Source: Sphaerochaeta sp.
GTDB taxonomy: Bacteria > Spirochaetota > Spirochaetia > Sphaerochaetales > Sphaerochaetaceae
Reading direction: 5' to 3'
Assembly: GCA_023228445.1 (NCBI GenBank)
Contig: JALOBD010000059.1
Coordinates: 1-12,640, forward strand
DNA length: 12,640 bases
The position numbers and the translations under genes are program-made. The notes beneath the pieces are model-generated. The model saw nothing but the letters and a program-made list of their open reading frames with translations, had not been told where the DNA came from and did no database searches. Below are positions 1 to 7,572 of this stretch, piece by piece; positions within the stretch are counted from its first letter, which is position 1, and each line of letters begins with the position of its first letter.

Positions 1-10
1 ATCGTTTCAT
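1..10 (-). CDS. First codons of a further gene in the uronate operon (partial)
   Basis: Only the start is inside the window. Read leftward there is AAGGAG, six bases, then ATG AAA CGA (Met-Lys-Arg) running off the edge. The start lies 13 bases beyond the uxaA stop codon, a spacing typical of the same operon. Three residues cannot identify a product. From context a uronate isomerase (uxaC), a KDG kinase/aldolase or a transport gene would be plausible guesses. Confidence 0.5.
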
Positions 11-23
11 TCGTTGCTCCTTG

Positions 24-1550
24 TCAGAGGATGACTCCATCCTTGAAAATGGATATCTCTGCATACCCATTGATCTCATTTTGCGCCCTCTTCTCGCCGC
101 TTGCAATGGCTTTGATGAGCGCTATCAAATCATTGAGGACCACATCGCCCTCTTGGGAGAGGAGGCGGGCACCGTCAAAGTCGATCCAGTTGGCCTTCTT
201 CTCGGCAAGCGGGGTGTTGCTTGATATCTTGATCGTCGGCACCGGTGCTCCGAGCGGGGTGCCCCGCCCGGTGGTGAAGAGGATGATGTGCGCACCGCTT
301 GCGGTGAGGGCGGTGGTCGAGACGATGTCGTTGCCGGGTCCCGAGAGGAGGGTGAGCCCGCGTTCAGTCACCCGCTTCCCGTAGGCGATGACATCGGTGA
401 TGATCGCCTCCCCGCCCTTTTGGATGCAGCCGAGGCTCTTGTCCTCCAAGGTGGAGATGCCCCCCTCCTTGTTGCCTGGTGAGGGGTTCTCGTAGACGAC
501 CTGGTCGTGGGCGGTGAAGTAATGCTTGAAGTCGTTGATGAGCGCCACCGTCTCTTCAAAGACCTCTTCGCTTGCCGTGCGGTTCATCAAGAGCTGCTCG
601 GCGCCGAACATCTCCGGTACCTCGGTGAGGATTGCACTGCCCCCCATGGCGGTCAGCGCATCGCAGAAGCGACCGACCAACGGGTTGGCGGTGATGCCGC
701 TCATCCCGTCCGAGCCACCGCACTTGAAGCCGACGATGAGATTGTCCATGCCGACCTCCTCCCGCCGATCCTCCTTCATCGTCTCGTAGAGCGCTCTGAT
801 CATCTCTTTGGCCGCCTCCAGTTCATCGGTGACGTGCTGTGTGGTGAGGAACTTCACCCGCTTCTCGTCAACCGGACCGAGCAGCTTCCTGAACGACTCG
901 GGGGTGTTGTTCTCACACCCCAAGGAGAGGACCAGGACCCCTCCGGCGTTGGGGTGGTGGACCAGGTCGGCGAGGATGGTGCGGGTGTTCTCGTGGTCGT
1001 CGCCCAGTTGCGAACAGCCCCAGGGGTGGGTCCACACGTGGATGCCGTCCCAGAAGGGGGCTGCGGGAAGGTGTTCGTCGGCCCACCGGGCGAGGAGCTG
1101 TCCGGTACGGTTCACGCACCCGACGGTGGGGACGATCCAGATTTCATTGCGGATGCCGATTGTGCCCTCTGAGCGCTTGTAGGCGCTGATGGTGGGAACC
1201 TTGTCCCTCCACACCGCTCTCAGCGCCGCTGCCTTCTCGGTATAGTGGCGTACCACCTCCTCATCCCTGCGGTAGATTCCCTCCTCCTCAAGGAGGGTGC
1301 GGATGTTGGTGTCGTGCACGTGCCGGCCAATGTCAATGTCAGCTGTGGCCGCTCCGATGGGAGCGCCGTATTTGATGATCGGCTCGCCGGCTTTGATCGC
1401 TTTGAGGCTGAACTTGTGCCCTTGGGCGATTGCCTCGGCGAGGGTGATGGTCCGCCCATCGATCGTCACCGGTATTCCCGCCTCAAGTGCGGCCACGGCA
1501 ACGGCCACCGTGTCGGCCGGATGGACTTTCAGATAGGATACCTGCTTCAT
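24..1550 (-). CDS. uxaA: Altronate dehydratase (altronate hydrolase)
   Basis: Dehydrates D-altronate to 2-keto-3-deoxy-D-gluconate, the last specific step of the galacturonate isomerase pathway, in the cytoplasm. The 508-residue length is normal for the full two-domain enzyme. Residues about 8-85 form the N-terminal SAF-like domain. The C-terminal catalytic domain carries conserved family blocks: HPWGCSQLGDDHENT, LGCENN, GFKCGGSDGMSGITANP (Cys277), EVPEMFGAE, NPSPGNKEGGISTLEDKSLGC and LLSGPGNDIVSTTALTASG. The Cys and His residues probably bind the metal that this family needs. The start is the ATG preceded by AGGAGGTGGT. An in-frame upstream extension exists but lies inside uxaB and was rejected. 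The ATG overlaps the uxaB stop as ATGA, so translational coupling is likely. Identification is firm. Confidence 0.95.
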   Translation of the reverse strand: MKQVSYLKVHPADTVAVAVAALEAGIPVTIDGRTITLAEAIAQGHKFSLKAIKAGEPIIKYGAPIGAATADIDIGRHVHDTNIRTLLEEEGIYRRDEEVVRHYTEKAAALRAVWRDKVPTISAYKRSEGTIGIRNEIWIVPTVGCVNRTGQLLARWADEHLPAAPFWDGIHVWTHPWGCSQLGDDHENTRTILADLVHHPNAGGVLVLSLGCENNTPESFRKLLGPVDEKRVKFLTTQHVTDELEAAKEMIRALYETMKEDRREEVGMDNLIVGFKCGGSDGMSGITANPLVGRFCDALTAMGGSAILTEVPEMFGAEQLLMNRTASEEVFEETVALINDFKHYFTAHDQVVYENPSPGNKEGGISTLEDKSLGCIQKGGEAIITDVIAYGKRVTERGLTLLSGPGNDIVSTTALTASGAHIILFTTGRGTPLGAPVPTIKISSNTPLAEKKANWIDFDGARLLSQEGDVVLNDLIALIKAIASGEKRAQNEINGYAEISIFKDGVIL

Positions 1551-3034
1551 ACCACCTCCTTGAGGGCAGCGGCCATGCCGACTGTCCAAATCTTTGTCAG
1601 ATACTCTTCGACCATTGCCTCCAGCCCTTCGACCTTGGTGAGGTCCACGCCCCACCAGGTGGTGGTGGAGAGCACGGCGCCGGCGAGGCGCCTGGCCTTC
1701 TGCGTGGCCGTTCCGCCTTGTTGGTAGAGGCGCTGGAAGACCGCCAGGATATCGGCACTGTCCTGGATGAGGTAGGCCTGGCCACCCCTCGATCCCCTCA
1801 GTGCACTGCCGTCGAACTGAGTGCCCTCATAGAAGGCAATCAAAGCGGCAAGTGCGAAGACCAGGCGTTTGGGCAGGCTCTTTTTCTTCTCCACGTAGCC
1901 GAGCAGGGAGGGGAGGTTGCGGGTCTTGAACTTGGAGACGGAGTTGAGCGAGATGGAGAGCAGCTGGTGGGGGTTGTAGGGGTTGGCAAAACGCTCCAAG
2001 ACATCGGCGGCATAGGAGGAGAGCTCCTCCTTCGAGCCGTCCATCGAGGTGATGATCTCGTCGAAGATACCGTTGTGCATGAAGGGGTAGAGCAGATCCT
2101 TGTCGGCGATGCACTCCTGGACGGTCTGGTGACCCGCCTGATAGGCGGCCAAGACGCTCATTGTGTGTGCTCCGTTGAGAATGCGTACCTTGCGGGTGCG
2201 GTAGAAACTCATGTCGTCGGTCCAGATGACGTTCAAGCCGGCTGAGGCGAAGGGCAGCTCATCCTCATAGGAGCGTCTCTGGTACTCGATGACCCAGAGG
2301 TGGAAGATCTCAGCGCTGACGAGGACCTTGTCCTCGTAGCCAAGCCGTTGGCCAAACGCCTCCGCCTCATCTTTGGGGTAGCCGGGGACGATGCGGTCCA
2401 CCAGCGAGTTGAGAAAGTCGCACGCCTCCTCGACCCAACGCTTGAAGCCTTCCTCAAGGCCCCACTCATCGCTATGGCGCAGTACAATGGACTTGAGCAT
2501 TTCGCCATTCTTGTCGATGAGCTCACAGGGGATGAAGACCAAGCCCTTTGATGCATCACCGCGGAAGTGGGTGTAGCGGTGGTGGAGCAGCGCGCATACC
2601 TTGGCGGGAAAGCTCCGCTGCACCGAATCGGCGTGGAAATCTTCGCTGACGTAGGCGATGCCCGCCTCGGTGGTGTTGGAGACGACAAAGCGGAGGAGCG
2701 GGCTCTCGATCACCTGAAGGTATGCGGCCCAGTCGTGTGCCGCATAGGGGTTGAGAACCCGGCTGAGGCTGGTGATGGTCCTCATCTCCTCCACGCTCTT
2801 GCCCCCCTGTACACCACGCAAGGCGGTGGTATAGAGGCCGTTCTGGGAGTTGATGAGCTCACCCATGCCTTGGGCGATGGGCTGGACTGCAACCACATTG
2901 CCGTTAAAGTCGCCCTGTTCGTTGAGAATGTCGACCATCCAGTCGACAAAGGCGCGCAGGAAGTTTCCCTCCCCGAACTGCAGGATACGCTCCGGTCGCT
3001 GCACTGGTGTGTACACGGTGTGTATGGGTTTCAC
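1547..3034 (-). CDS. uxaB: Tagaturonate reductase (altronate oxidoreductase)
   Basis: Reduces D-tagaturonate to D-altronate with NADH in the cytoplasm, supplying UxaA. It belongs to the mannitol dehydrogenase family. The N-terminal block LQFGEGNFLRAFVDWMVD is the nucleotide-binding start typical of UxaB. Also visible are SNTTEAGIAY, ELIDKNG, VDRIVPGYP and the catalytic KxxxxNxxH motif in KVRILNGAHT (Lys282, Asn287, His290). At 495 residues the length fits the family. The start is taken as GTG with AAAGGAGAG upstream. It is the only position that gives the expected N terminus, because the in-frame extension of 62 residues beyond it has no family resemblance. The GTG overlaps the stop of a small upstream reading frame (GTGA). 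The sister enzyme UxuB (fructuronate reductase) is the main alternative; the UxaA neighbour favours UxaB. Confidence 0.93.
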   Translation of the reverse strand: MKPIHTVYTPVQRPERILQFGEGNFLRAFVDWMVDILNEQGDFNGNVVAVQPIAQGMGELINSQNGLYTTALRGVQGGKSVEEMRTITSLSRVLNPYAAHDWAAYLQVIESPLLRFVVSNTTEAGIAYVSEDFHADSVQRSFPAKVCALLHHRYTHFRGDASKGLVFIPCELIDKNGEMLKSIVLRHSDEWGLEEGFKRWVEEACDFLNSLVDRIVPGYPKDEAEAFGQRLGYEDKVLVSAEIFHLWVIEYQRRSYEDELPFASAGLNVIWTDDMSFYRTRKVRILNGAHTMSVLAAYQAGHQTVQECIADKDLLYPFMHNGIFDEIITSMDGSKEELSSYAADVLERFANPYNPHQLLSISLNSVSKFKTRNLPSLLGYVEKKKSLPKRLVFALAALIAFYEGTQFDGSALRGSRGGQAYLIQDSADILAVFQRLYQQGGTATQKARRLAGAVLSTTTWWGVDLTKVEGLEAMVEEYLTKIWTVGMAAALKEVV

Positions 3035-3282
3035 GATGCTCTCTCCTTTTTCATGGTGGGTGATGGTAGTGGAAAATCGAACAAGGGCAAGGCCAACACG
3101 GCGGCCGTGCCCTCTTGGAAGATGATGGCCACAATAGCTGTAGCCCTGGCGTGTCCAAACAGTTCCGCCGAGATGCCATAGGTCATGGTTGCAAAGAGGC
3201 GCAGACTCAACGAGCGCCATCCCTCGATCCCTTTGGTGAGCAGGAGACCCACTGCGACTGCCAGCGGGATGGAAACTGGCAT
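3031..3282 (-). CDS. Possible small membrane protein, coupled to uxaB
   Basis: An 83-residue frame starting MPVSIPLAVAVG, not recognised as any family. It has two hydrophobic stretches (about residues 2-14 and 52-73, ATAIVAIIFQEGTAAVLALP), so a small inner-membrane protein is possible. Evidence that it is real: it lies just downstream of the operon promoter, its stop codon overlaps the uxaB GTG as GTGA, and third codon positions are mostly G or C as in its neighbours. Evidence against: the ribosome site is weak (AGGG seven bases before this ATG) and no homolog is recalled. An in-frame ATG at 3345 would give 104 residues from an almost leaderless transcript. Another at 3369 lies upstream of the predicted transcript start. 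If it is not a gene, uxaB has a leader of roughly 310 bases. Confidence 0.4.
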   Translation of the reverse strand: MPVSIPLAVAVGLLLTKGIEGWRSLSLRLFATMTYGISAELFGHARATAIVAIIFQEGTAAVLALPLFDFPLPSPTMKKERAS

Positions 3283-3337
3283 CAGACAGCCCTGCGAGGG
3301 GTTTGCGCGGGTGGGGCGCTGTTCAATGATGCGAAAA

Positions 3338-3352
3338 TGAAACATCGTTTCA
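3338..3352. promoter_or_regulatory. Palindromic operator at the uronate operon start site
   Basis: TGAAAC-ATC-GTTTCA is a perfect 6-base inverted repeat with a 3-base spacer, directly after the leftward -10 box and covering the expected transcription start, a classic repressor position. The arms resemble those recalled for uronate regulators such as KdgR-type IclR proteins and for LacI-family sites. Which protein binds is not shown by the sequence. The adjacent AraC chimera or an unlinked repressor are both possible. Confidence 0.55.
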
Positions 3353-3353
3353 A

Positions 3354-3383
3354 AGAATACCCGCAGCATCTGTGGGCTGTCAA
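3354..3383 (-). promoter_or_regulatory. Promoter of the uronate operon (uxaB-uxaA)
   Basis: Read leftward: perfect -35 TTGACA (3383-3378), an 18-base spacer, and -10 TATTCT (3359-3354). The expected start is near 3347, inside the palindromic operator. The -35 box overlaps the -35 of the opposing regulator promoter. Confidence 0.6.
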
Positions 3384-3405
3384 GCGTACCTTGCTATGGT
3401 ATAGT
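3377..3405 (+). promoter_or_regulatory. Promoter of the regulator gene, probably giving a leaderless transcript
   Basis: CTGTCA (3377-3382, 4 of 6 matches), a 17-base spacer, then TATAGT (3400-3405, 5 of 6) preceded by TGG, an extended -10. The regulator ATGs at 3411 and 3414 lie only 6 and 9 bases after the -10, so the transcript would begin at or just before the start codon. No Shine-Dalgarno sequence is seen upstream of these ATGs, which agrees. Confidence 0.5.
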
Positions 3406-3410
3406 CAACA

Positions 3411-6400
3411 ATGATGGACAGCGGAGAACAGCAACGGCGAATCGGCCTGCTCGCAGCCTCGATGCACACCGGATCCTCACTCAGCCTCTGGCAGGAGGTG
3501 GCCAAACAGGCCTCGCAGAGCGATTGTTCGCTCTTCGTCTTTGTCGGCGGCCGGCTCGAGTGTCCGGAGGGGCAGGAGTACCTGCGCAACGCCATCTACC
3601 CCTTGGCCAACCGACAGAACATCGATGCAGTGATCAGTTGGGCCAGTGCACTGGGCGGCTACGTCTCAGCCGATGAGGTGCTCTCCTTCCTCTCCACCCT
3701 CGATGTGATGCCCATGGTCACCATCGGGATGAAGAAGAGCGGCTATCCATCGGTCTCCTTCGACGCTTATGCCGGCATCCAGTCGCTGATCCTCCACTGC
3801 ATCAGGGTACACAGTGCCAAACGCATCGCCTTCATCCGAGGTCCGGTGAGCCACTTCTCCGCCCAAGATCGCTGGCACGCCTACTGCGATGCCCTCGAGC
3901 AAGGGGGGATTGCACAAGACAGCCGCTTGATCAGCGACCCGATGGCCTGGACCGAGGGGGCGAAGGCGGTCGACCAGCTGGTCGTCGAACGCTCCCTTGT
4001 CCCGGGTGTCGACTTCGATACCCTCGTCTGCTCAAGCGACATGATGATGTTCGACGCCTCCAAACGCCTTGAGGCGCTGGGTTACACCATCGCCGAGGAT
4101 CTGAGGATCGTCGGGTACAACGACAGCAGGGAGAGCCGGCTGCTGCGCCTGCCGGCCACCACCAGCCGCATGCCGGTAAAGGAGCTCGCCCAGGTCTCCT
4201 TCTCGCTCTTGGTGGCCCTCATGGACGGTACGGGGCCGACGAACCTCGATGTCATGCTCCCCTCGCAACCGATCATTCGCCGCTCTTGCGGCTGTCGATA
4301 CTCACTGGGGAGTGTGGACCAGGCCCGCAAGGCAATCGGTGAGATGGATCGCTACATCAGCTGGCTCATCCAGGCCCTCGGCCTCGATGAGTGGGAAGCA
4401 GAGGCGCTGCGTACGATTCTCACCTCCGCCTCTGTGGATGAACAGCGCTCCCTCTCGGTCATCGAAGAGCTCGCCTACCGCTACCTCGACCGTGATGGCG
4501 ATAGCGACCTGCTCAGCGAGGCGCTCTTCTTCTACTGTGAGTTTTTCGCCACCCCCTCCTTCAGGGAGGCATCGGCCCATGCAATCGGCGAGATCTTCCT
4601 TCGCCAACGCGACTTGGTCGCCCACGAGCACGCCTATGAGCTCTCCACCCAAGCACAGCACCTCGATGACCTGAAGGGTGAGCTGCTCAGCCTCCGCTCC
4701 ATCGATGCAATCCCCGCCCTCTTGCAGCGGCATCTGGTAGCGCTGGGCATCGAGCAAGGCTACCTGGTCCTCACTGACAGTGAGAGCTCGACCTTCATCG
4801 GTGGATACGATGGGCCTGAGCGCTTTGGCGAACAGGTTGCGTTTGCCAAGGCACTCTTGTTGCCCCAGGAGTTGGGCCAGGCGCTCCGCCGCTCGGTGTA
4901 TGTGGTGGAGCCGCTCTTTATGGAGAATCAACCACTCGGCTACCTGGTGTTGGGTACCACAAGCTACAGCGGCTCGCTGATGGAGGAGATCCGCAGCGCT
5001 GTCAGCAGCGCCATCAAGGGGGCGCTCTTGCTCGATGCGGCAAACCGGGCCGCCGAGGAGGCGGAGCGGGCCCAGGTCAAGCGGGCAGAGTTCTTCGCCA
5101 ACATCGGCGAAGGGCTCAAACGCCCGCTTGAACGCATCCATGCGCTGCTTGACGAGCAGGAGCTTGCCAAGGAGCAGGTACACCGTGAGCTGGCTACCGC
5201 CTCCCACCTGCTGGAGCTGAGCCTCTCCTTCACCGGGGAGTTGGAGTTCGAGAAGGTGGTCTGTGATCTCTCCTCCCTGGTCGGCACCCCCACCCTTCCC
5301 GTCGTGATGGCCGACCCCAAGCGAATCGCCCAGGTCTTTGAGATCGTCACCTCGTACATCAAGGAGAATGGGGAGGGTGTCCAGATTTCTGCCCATGCCG
5401 CCGCCTCGGGACTGGAGATCTCCTGTGCCAGTACCCGTGGCAGCTGGAGGGCTGAGCTTGGTGCCCAAGACCCAGGGCTGCTCTTGGCCCAACGAATCAT
5501 CATTCAAAGTGGCGGCACCGCTCGGTTTGTCGACAACCAAGTGTGCTTCACGCTGCCGTGGCCGACACTCTTGGGGGAGGGGACCGGAGAGGCGGCAGCG
5601 CCGATCTTCTATCTGGGCGACACCTCTGAGGTAGCCGTCCCGGCCAAGTTCGCATCCTTTGATGGAGTAGCGCTGGTCCATCCGCTTGCCATGACCGACG
5701 TGCAGCTGGAGAAGCTCAGCGAGGCGGTCCTCGCCTGGGATGGGGAGCGCGACTCAGCCGAGCTGACGCTGCTCTTGCATCGGATGAGCCGACACTCACA
5801 GCTTGCCCACACCCCGATGATCTGCATCGGATGCCCTGTGGGCGACCAATCGCTCTTCTATGCGCTGACGACGGCAAAGCGTACGGTCGGGGAAGACCAG
5901 CTTCTGGTCATGGTCGGCGATGTGGAGGCTACCATCGCCGAGCAGCTGGGGATGGGGGAAGAGTCCATCCGGGCCACCGGCGAGGAGGCACTCGCCCTCG
6001 TGGCTCAAAAACCGGTGAGCCTGGTCATCAGCGCCGAAGCCGACCCCTCCCTCATCCAGGAGATACGGAAGGTCAGCCGGGTCCCGATCGTCATCATCAA
6101 GAGGAGGTGGACCCGTGATGAGGTGGAGGAGGTGGGCACCGTTGCCAACCTCATCATCGCACACCCCCATATGGGGCAGAGCCGCCCCTTCCTGGTCCGC
6201 CTGGCACGTCTGGCAGCGGGGCAGGGGGCGTTGCCTCCGCTGACCGGGATCCTGGCAAAGCGCACAGTGGCCTACTTCGACGCCAATGCCGCCAAGCACA
6301 TCTCCCGCTGGCAGGTCGCCGAGGCGGCGCATGTCAGTGAGGACTACCTGTCGAGGATCTTTCACAAGGAGATGGGGCTTTCGCCGTGGGAGTACCTCTC

Positions 6401-6560
6401 CCGCCACCGCATCGCACTGGCTGTCGAGTTGTTGTTGCAGGGCTCGCTCTCCATCAACGAGGTGGCAAGCCGGGTAGGGTTCAGTGACCAAGCGTATTTT
6501 TGTCGGGTGTTTCGCAAGATCAAGGGCGTCTCGCCCTCCCAGATCCGCGCAGCCCGCTAA
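3411..6560 (+). CDS. Large LacI-type sensor / degenerate kinase-receiver / AraC-family transcriptional regulator
   Basis: A 1049-residue cytoplasmic protein with no signal peptide and no membrane segment. Residues about 10-297 form a LacI-type sugar-binding domain (Peripla_BP_3 style, ending RRSCGC at 290-295) but without the LacI DNA-binding helix-turn-helix. A helical linker (300-420) and a GAF-like region (about 424-545) follow. Residues 561-600 (FFANIGEGLKRPL) resemble a histidine-kinase dimerisation helix in which the phospho-His block is replaced by GEG. Residues 631-720 resemble a kinase ATPase domain whose N-box asparagines and glycine-rich lid are missing. Residues 829-935 resemble a receiver domain lacking the phospho-acceptor Asp. 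An AraC DNA-binding domain with two helix-turn-helices ends the protein (about 955-1049; MGLSPWEYLSRHR, then VASRVGFSDQAYFCRVFRKIKGVSPSQ). It probably senses an intracellular uronate or rhamnoside and controls the divergent operon and the transporter downstream. Target and ligand are inferred. ATG 3414 is an equally good start. Confidence 0.85.
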   Translation: MMDSGEQQRRIGLLAASMHTGSSLSLWQEVAKQASQSDCSLFVFVGGRLECPEGQEYLRNAIYPLANRQNIDAVISWASALGGYVSADEVLSFLSTLDVMPMVTIGMKKSGYPSVSFDAYAGIQSLILHCIRVHSAKRIAFIRGPVSHFSAQDRWHAYCDALEQGGIAQDSRLISDPMAWTEGAKAVDQLVVERSLVPGVDFDTLVCSSDMMMFDASKRLEALGYTIAEDLRIVGYNDSRESRLLRLPATTSRMPVKELAQVSFSLLVALMDGTGPTNLDVMLPSQPIIRRSCGCRYSLGSVDQARKAIGEMDRYISWLIQALGLDEWEAEALRTILTSASVDEQRSLSVIEELAYRYLDRDGDSDLLSEALFFYCEFFATPSFREASAHAIGEIFLRQRDLVAHEHAYELSTQAQHLDDLKGELLSLRSIDAIPALLQRHLVALGIEQGYLVLTDSESSTFIGGYDGPERFGEQVAFAKALLLPQELGQALRRSVYVVEPLFMENQPLGYLVLGTTSYSGSLMEEIRSAVSSAIKGALLLDAANRAAEEAERAQVKRAEFFANIGEGLKRPLERIHALLDEQELAKEQVHRELATASHLLELSLSFTGELEFEKVVCDLSSLVGTPTLPVVMADPKRIAQVFEIVTSYIKENGEGVQISAHAAASGLEISCASTRGSWRAELGAQDPGLLLAQRIIIQSGGTARFVDNQVCFTLPWPTLLGEGTGEAAAPIFYLGDTSEVAVPAKFASFDGVALVHPLAMTDVQLEKLSEAVLAWDGERDSAELTLLLHRMSRHSQLAHTPMICIGCPVGDQSLFYALTTAKRTVGEDQLLVMVGDVEATIAEQLGMGEESIRATGEEALALVAQKPVSLVISAEADPSLIQEIRKVSRVPIVIIKRRWTRDEVEEVGTVANLIIAHPHMGQSRPFLVRLARLAAGQGALPPLTGILAKRTVAYFDANAAKHISRWQVAEAAHVSEDYLSRIFHKEMGLSPWEYLSRHRIALAVELLLQGSLSINEVASRVGFSDQAYFCRVFRKIKGVSPSQIRAAR

Positions 6561-6582
6561 GATGTCGGAAAAGTACAAGAGT

Positions 6583-6625
6583 CTCTCGGCATAGTCTGCC
6601 CGCCACTCTCTATGCTGAGAGTGGC
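6583..6625 (+). promoter_or_regulatory. Two mutually exclusive hairpins (or an operator) before the transporter genes
   Basis: Arms 6583-6594 and 6610-6621 form a 12-pair stem (one G-U) with a 15-base loop. Arms 6602-6610 and 6617-6625 form a perfect 9-pair stem with a 6-base loop. They share bases, so only one can form. The second ends directly against the AAGGAG ribosome site (6626-6631) of the permease gene. No T-run follows, so it is not an ordinary terminator. As DNA, the long inverted repeat could be the binding site of the AraC-type regulator encoded just upstream. No good -35/-10 pair was found in the 78-base gap, so readthrough or an activator-dependent promoter is likely. Confidence 0.45.
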
Positions 6626-6638
6626 AAGGAGTTCGAAC

Positions 6639-7562
6639 ATGGAGAGACGTGCGCACTCATCCGTCTTGGTCAGGGAGATCAAGCGACACCGCTCGGTATA
6701 CCTGTTGCTCATCATACCCCTCACGTATTACATCATCTTCAAGTACGTGCCGATCTTCAACGGCCAGATCGCCTTCAAGGAGTATATGGCCCTCGACGGG
6801 GTGCTGGGCAGCAAGTGGATCGGCCTGGAGCACTTTCGCACCTTCATCCACTCCTATTACTTTACCGAGCTGCTGCGCAATACGCTGATGTACAGCTTCG
6901 GCAAGCTGATCTTCAGCCTCCCGATCGCCATCCTCTTGGCCATCGCCATCTATGAGAGCAACCGTGCTGCCCTTCGCAAGGTGGTGCAGACGCTGGCCTA
7001 CCTGCCGCACTTCCTCTCCTGGGTCATCATGTATGGAATCCTTTTGGCCCTCCTGGCTCCTGGTGACGGCATCGTCAACGACATGATCAAGGGCTTGGGC
7101 GGCAAGGGCATCGACTTTCTGACCAATACCAGGGCGTTTCCGTGGATTGTCATCTTCAGCGACGCGTGGAAGGAGATGGGCTGGAGTGCCATCATCTTCA
7201 TCGCCGCGCTGATGGGCATCGACCCATCGCTCTTCGAGGCGGCCCTCGTAGAGGGGGCCAACTCGTGGCAACGGGTTCGCTACATCACCCTGCCATCGAT
7301 CCGGCCGGTGATCATCATCGTCGTGCTGCTACGTCTGGGCACGATCCTCGATGCCGGATTCAACCAGATCTTCATGCTCTACTCCACGCCGGTGCTCTCG
7401 GTGGGCGACATCATCGATACCTGGGTATACCGGCAGGGGTTGCTCGAGTTCCAGTTCGGTCTTGCCACCGCAGTAGGGCTCTTCAAGGGGGTCATCGGCA
7501 TGGCCTTGATCCTCACCTCGAACCGCTTGGTCAAGCGCTTCGGCGGCGCTGTGTTGTTTTAG
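6639..7562 (+). CDS. ABC sugar transporter permease, LplB/YteP-like
   Basis: Inner-membrane subunit of a CUT1-type importer for complex carbohydrates, 307 residues. Six hydrophobic segments are visible (about 18-38, 85-106, 120-141, 168-192, 222-245, 276-294). The cytoplasmic EAA loop that docks the ATPase reads EAALVEGANSWQRVRYITLP (200-219). The basic N terminus (REIKRHRSVYLLLIIP) is typical of LplB/YteP proteins. The start is the ATG seven bases after AAGGAG; an in-frame ATG at 6612 lies in the hairpin and has no ribosome site. The next permease, a binding protein and a GH105 hydrolase follow, an arrangement like the Bacillus rhamnogalacturonan genes, so unsaturated rhamnogalacturonan oligomers are the likely cargo (inference). 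No ATPase is encoded here; a shared MsmX-type ATPase elsewhere is expected. Confidence 0.88.
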   Translation: MERRAHSSVLVREIKRHRSVYLLLIIPLTYYIIFKYVPIFNGQIAFKEYMALDGVLGSKWIGLEHFRTFIHSYYFTELLRNTLMYSFGKLIFSLPIAILLAIAIYESNRAALRKVVQTLAYLPHFLSWVIMYGILLALLAPGDGIVNDMIKGLGGKGIDFLTNTRAFPWIVIFSDAWKEMGWSAIIFIAALMGIDPSLFEAALVEGANSWQRVRYITLPSIRPVIIIVVLLRLGTILDAGFNQIFMLYSTPVLSVGDIIDTWVYRQGLLEFQFGLATAVGLFKGVIGMALILTSNRLVKRFGGAVLF

Positions 7563-7572
7563 GGGGACGGTG

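Noticed and set aside
1..10. Half of the TGAAAC operator motif at the left edge (GTTTCAT)
   Set aside because: It coincides with the Met-Lys-Arg start codons of the next gene and shows no second arm in the window.
1551..1655. N-terminal extension of uxaA upstream of 1550
   Set aside because: It lies inside the uxaB coding region in another frame, while ATG 1550 has a near-perfect ribosome site and gives the family N terminus.
1487..3181. Plus-strand frames of about 200-250 codons opposite uxaB
   Set aside because: They are shadows of the firmly identified uxaB gene on the minus strand, rich in Val/Gly/Asp from reverse-complement codons.
3035..3220. 62-residue N-terminal extension of uxaB
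   Set aside because: The extension does not resemble the mannitol dehydrogenase family, and GTG 3034 is preceded by AAAGGAGAG.
3380..3408. A second leftward -35 (TTGACT, 3408-3403)
   Set aside because: No acceptable -10 lies 16-18 bases further on; the TTGACA/TATTCT pair is far better.
4302..5681. 459-codon open frame on the minus strand inside the regulator gene
   Set aside because: The plus-strand protein has continuous domain logic through this region; the antisense product is low-complexity and shows no family signature.
6611..6616. TATGCT as a -10 box for the transporter operon
   Set aside because: No -35-like hexamer lies at the right distance and the bases form the loop of a perfect hairpin.
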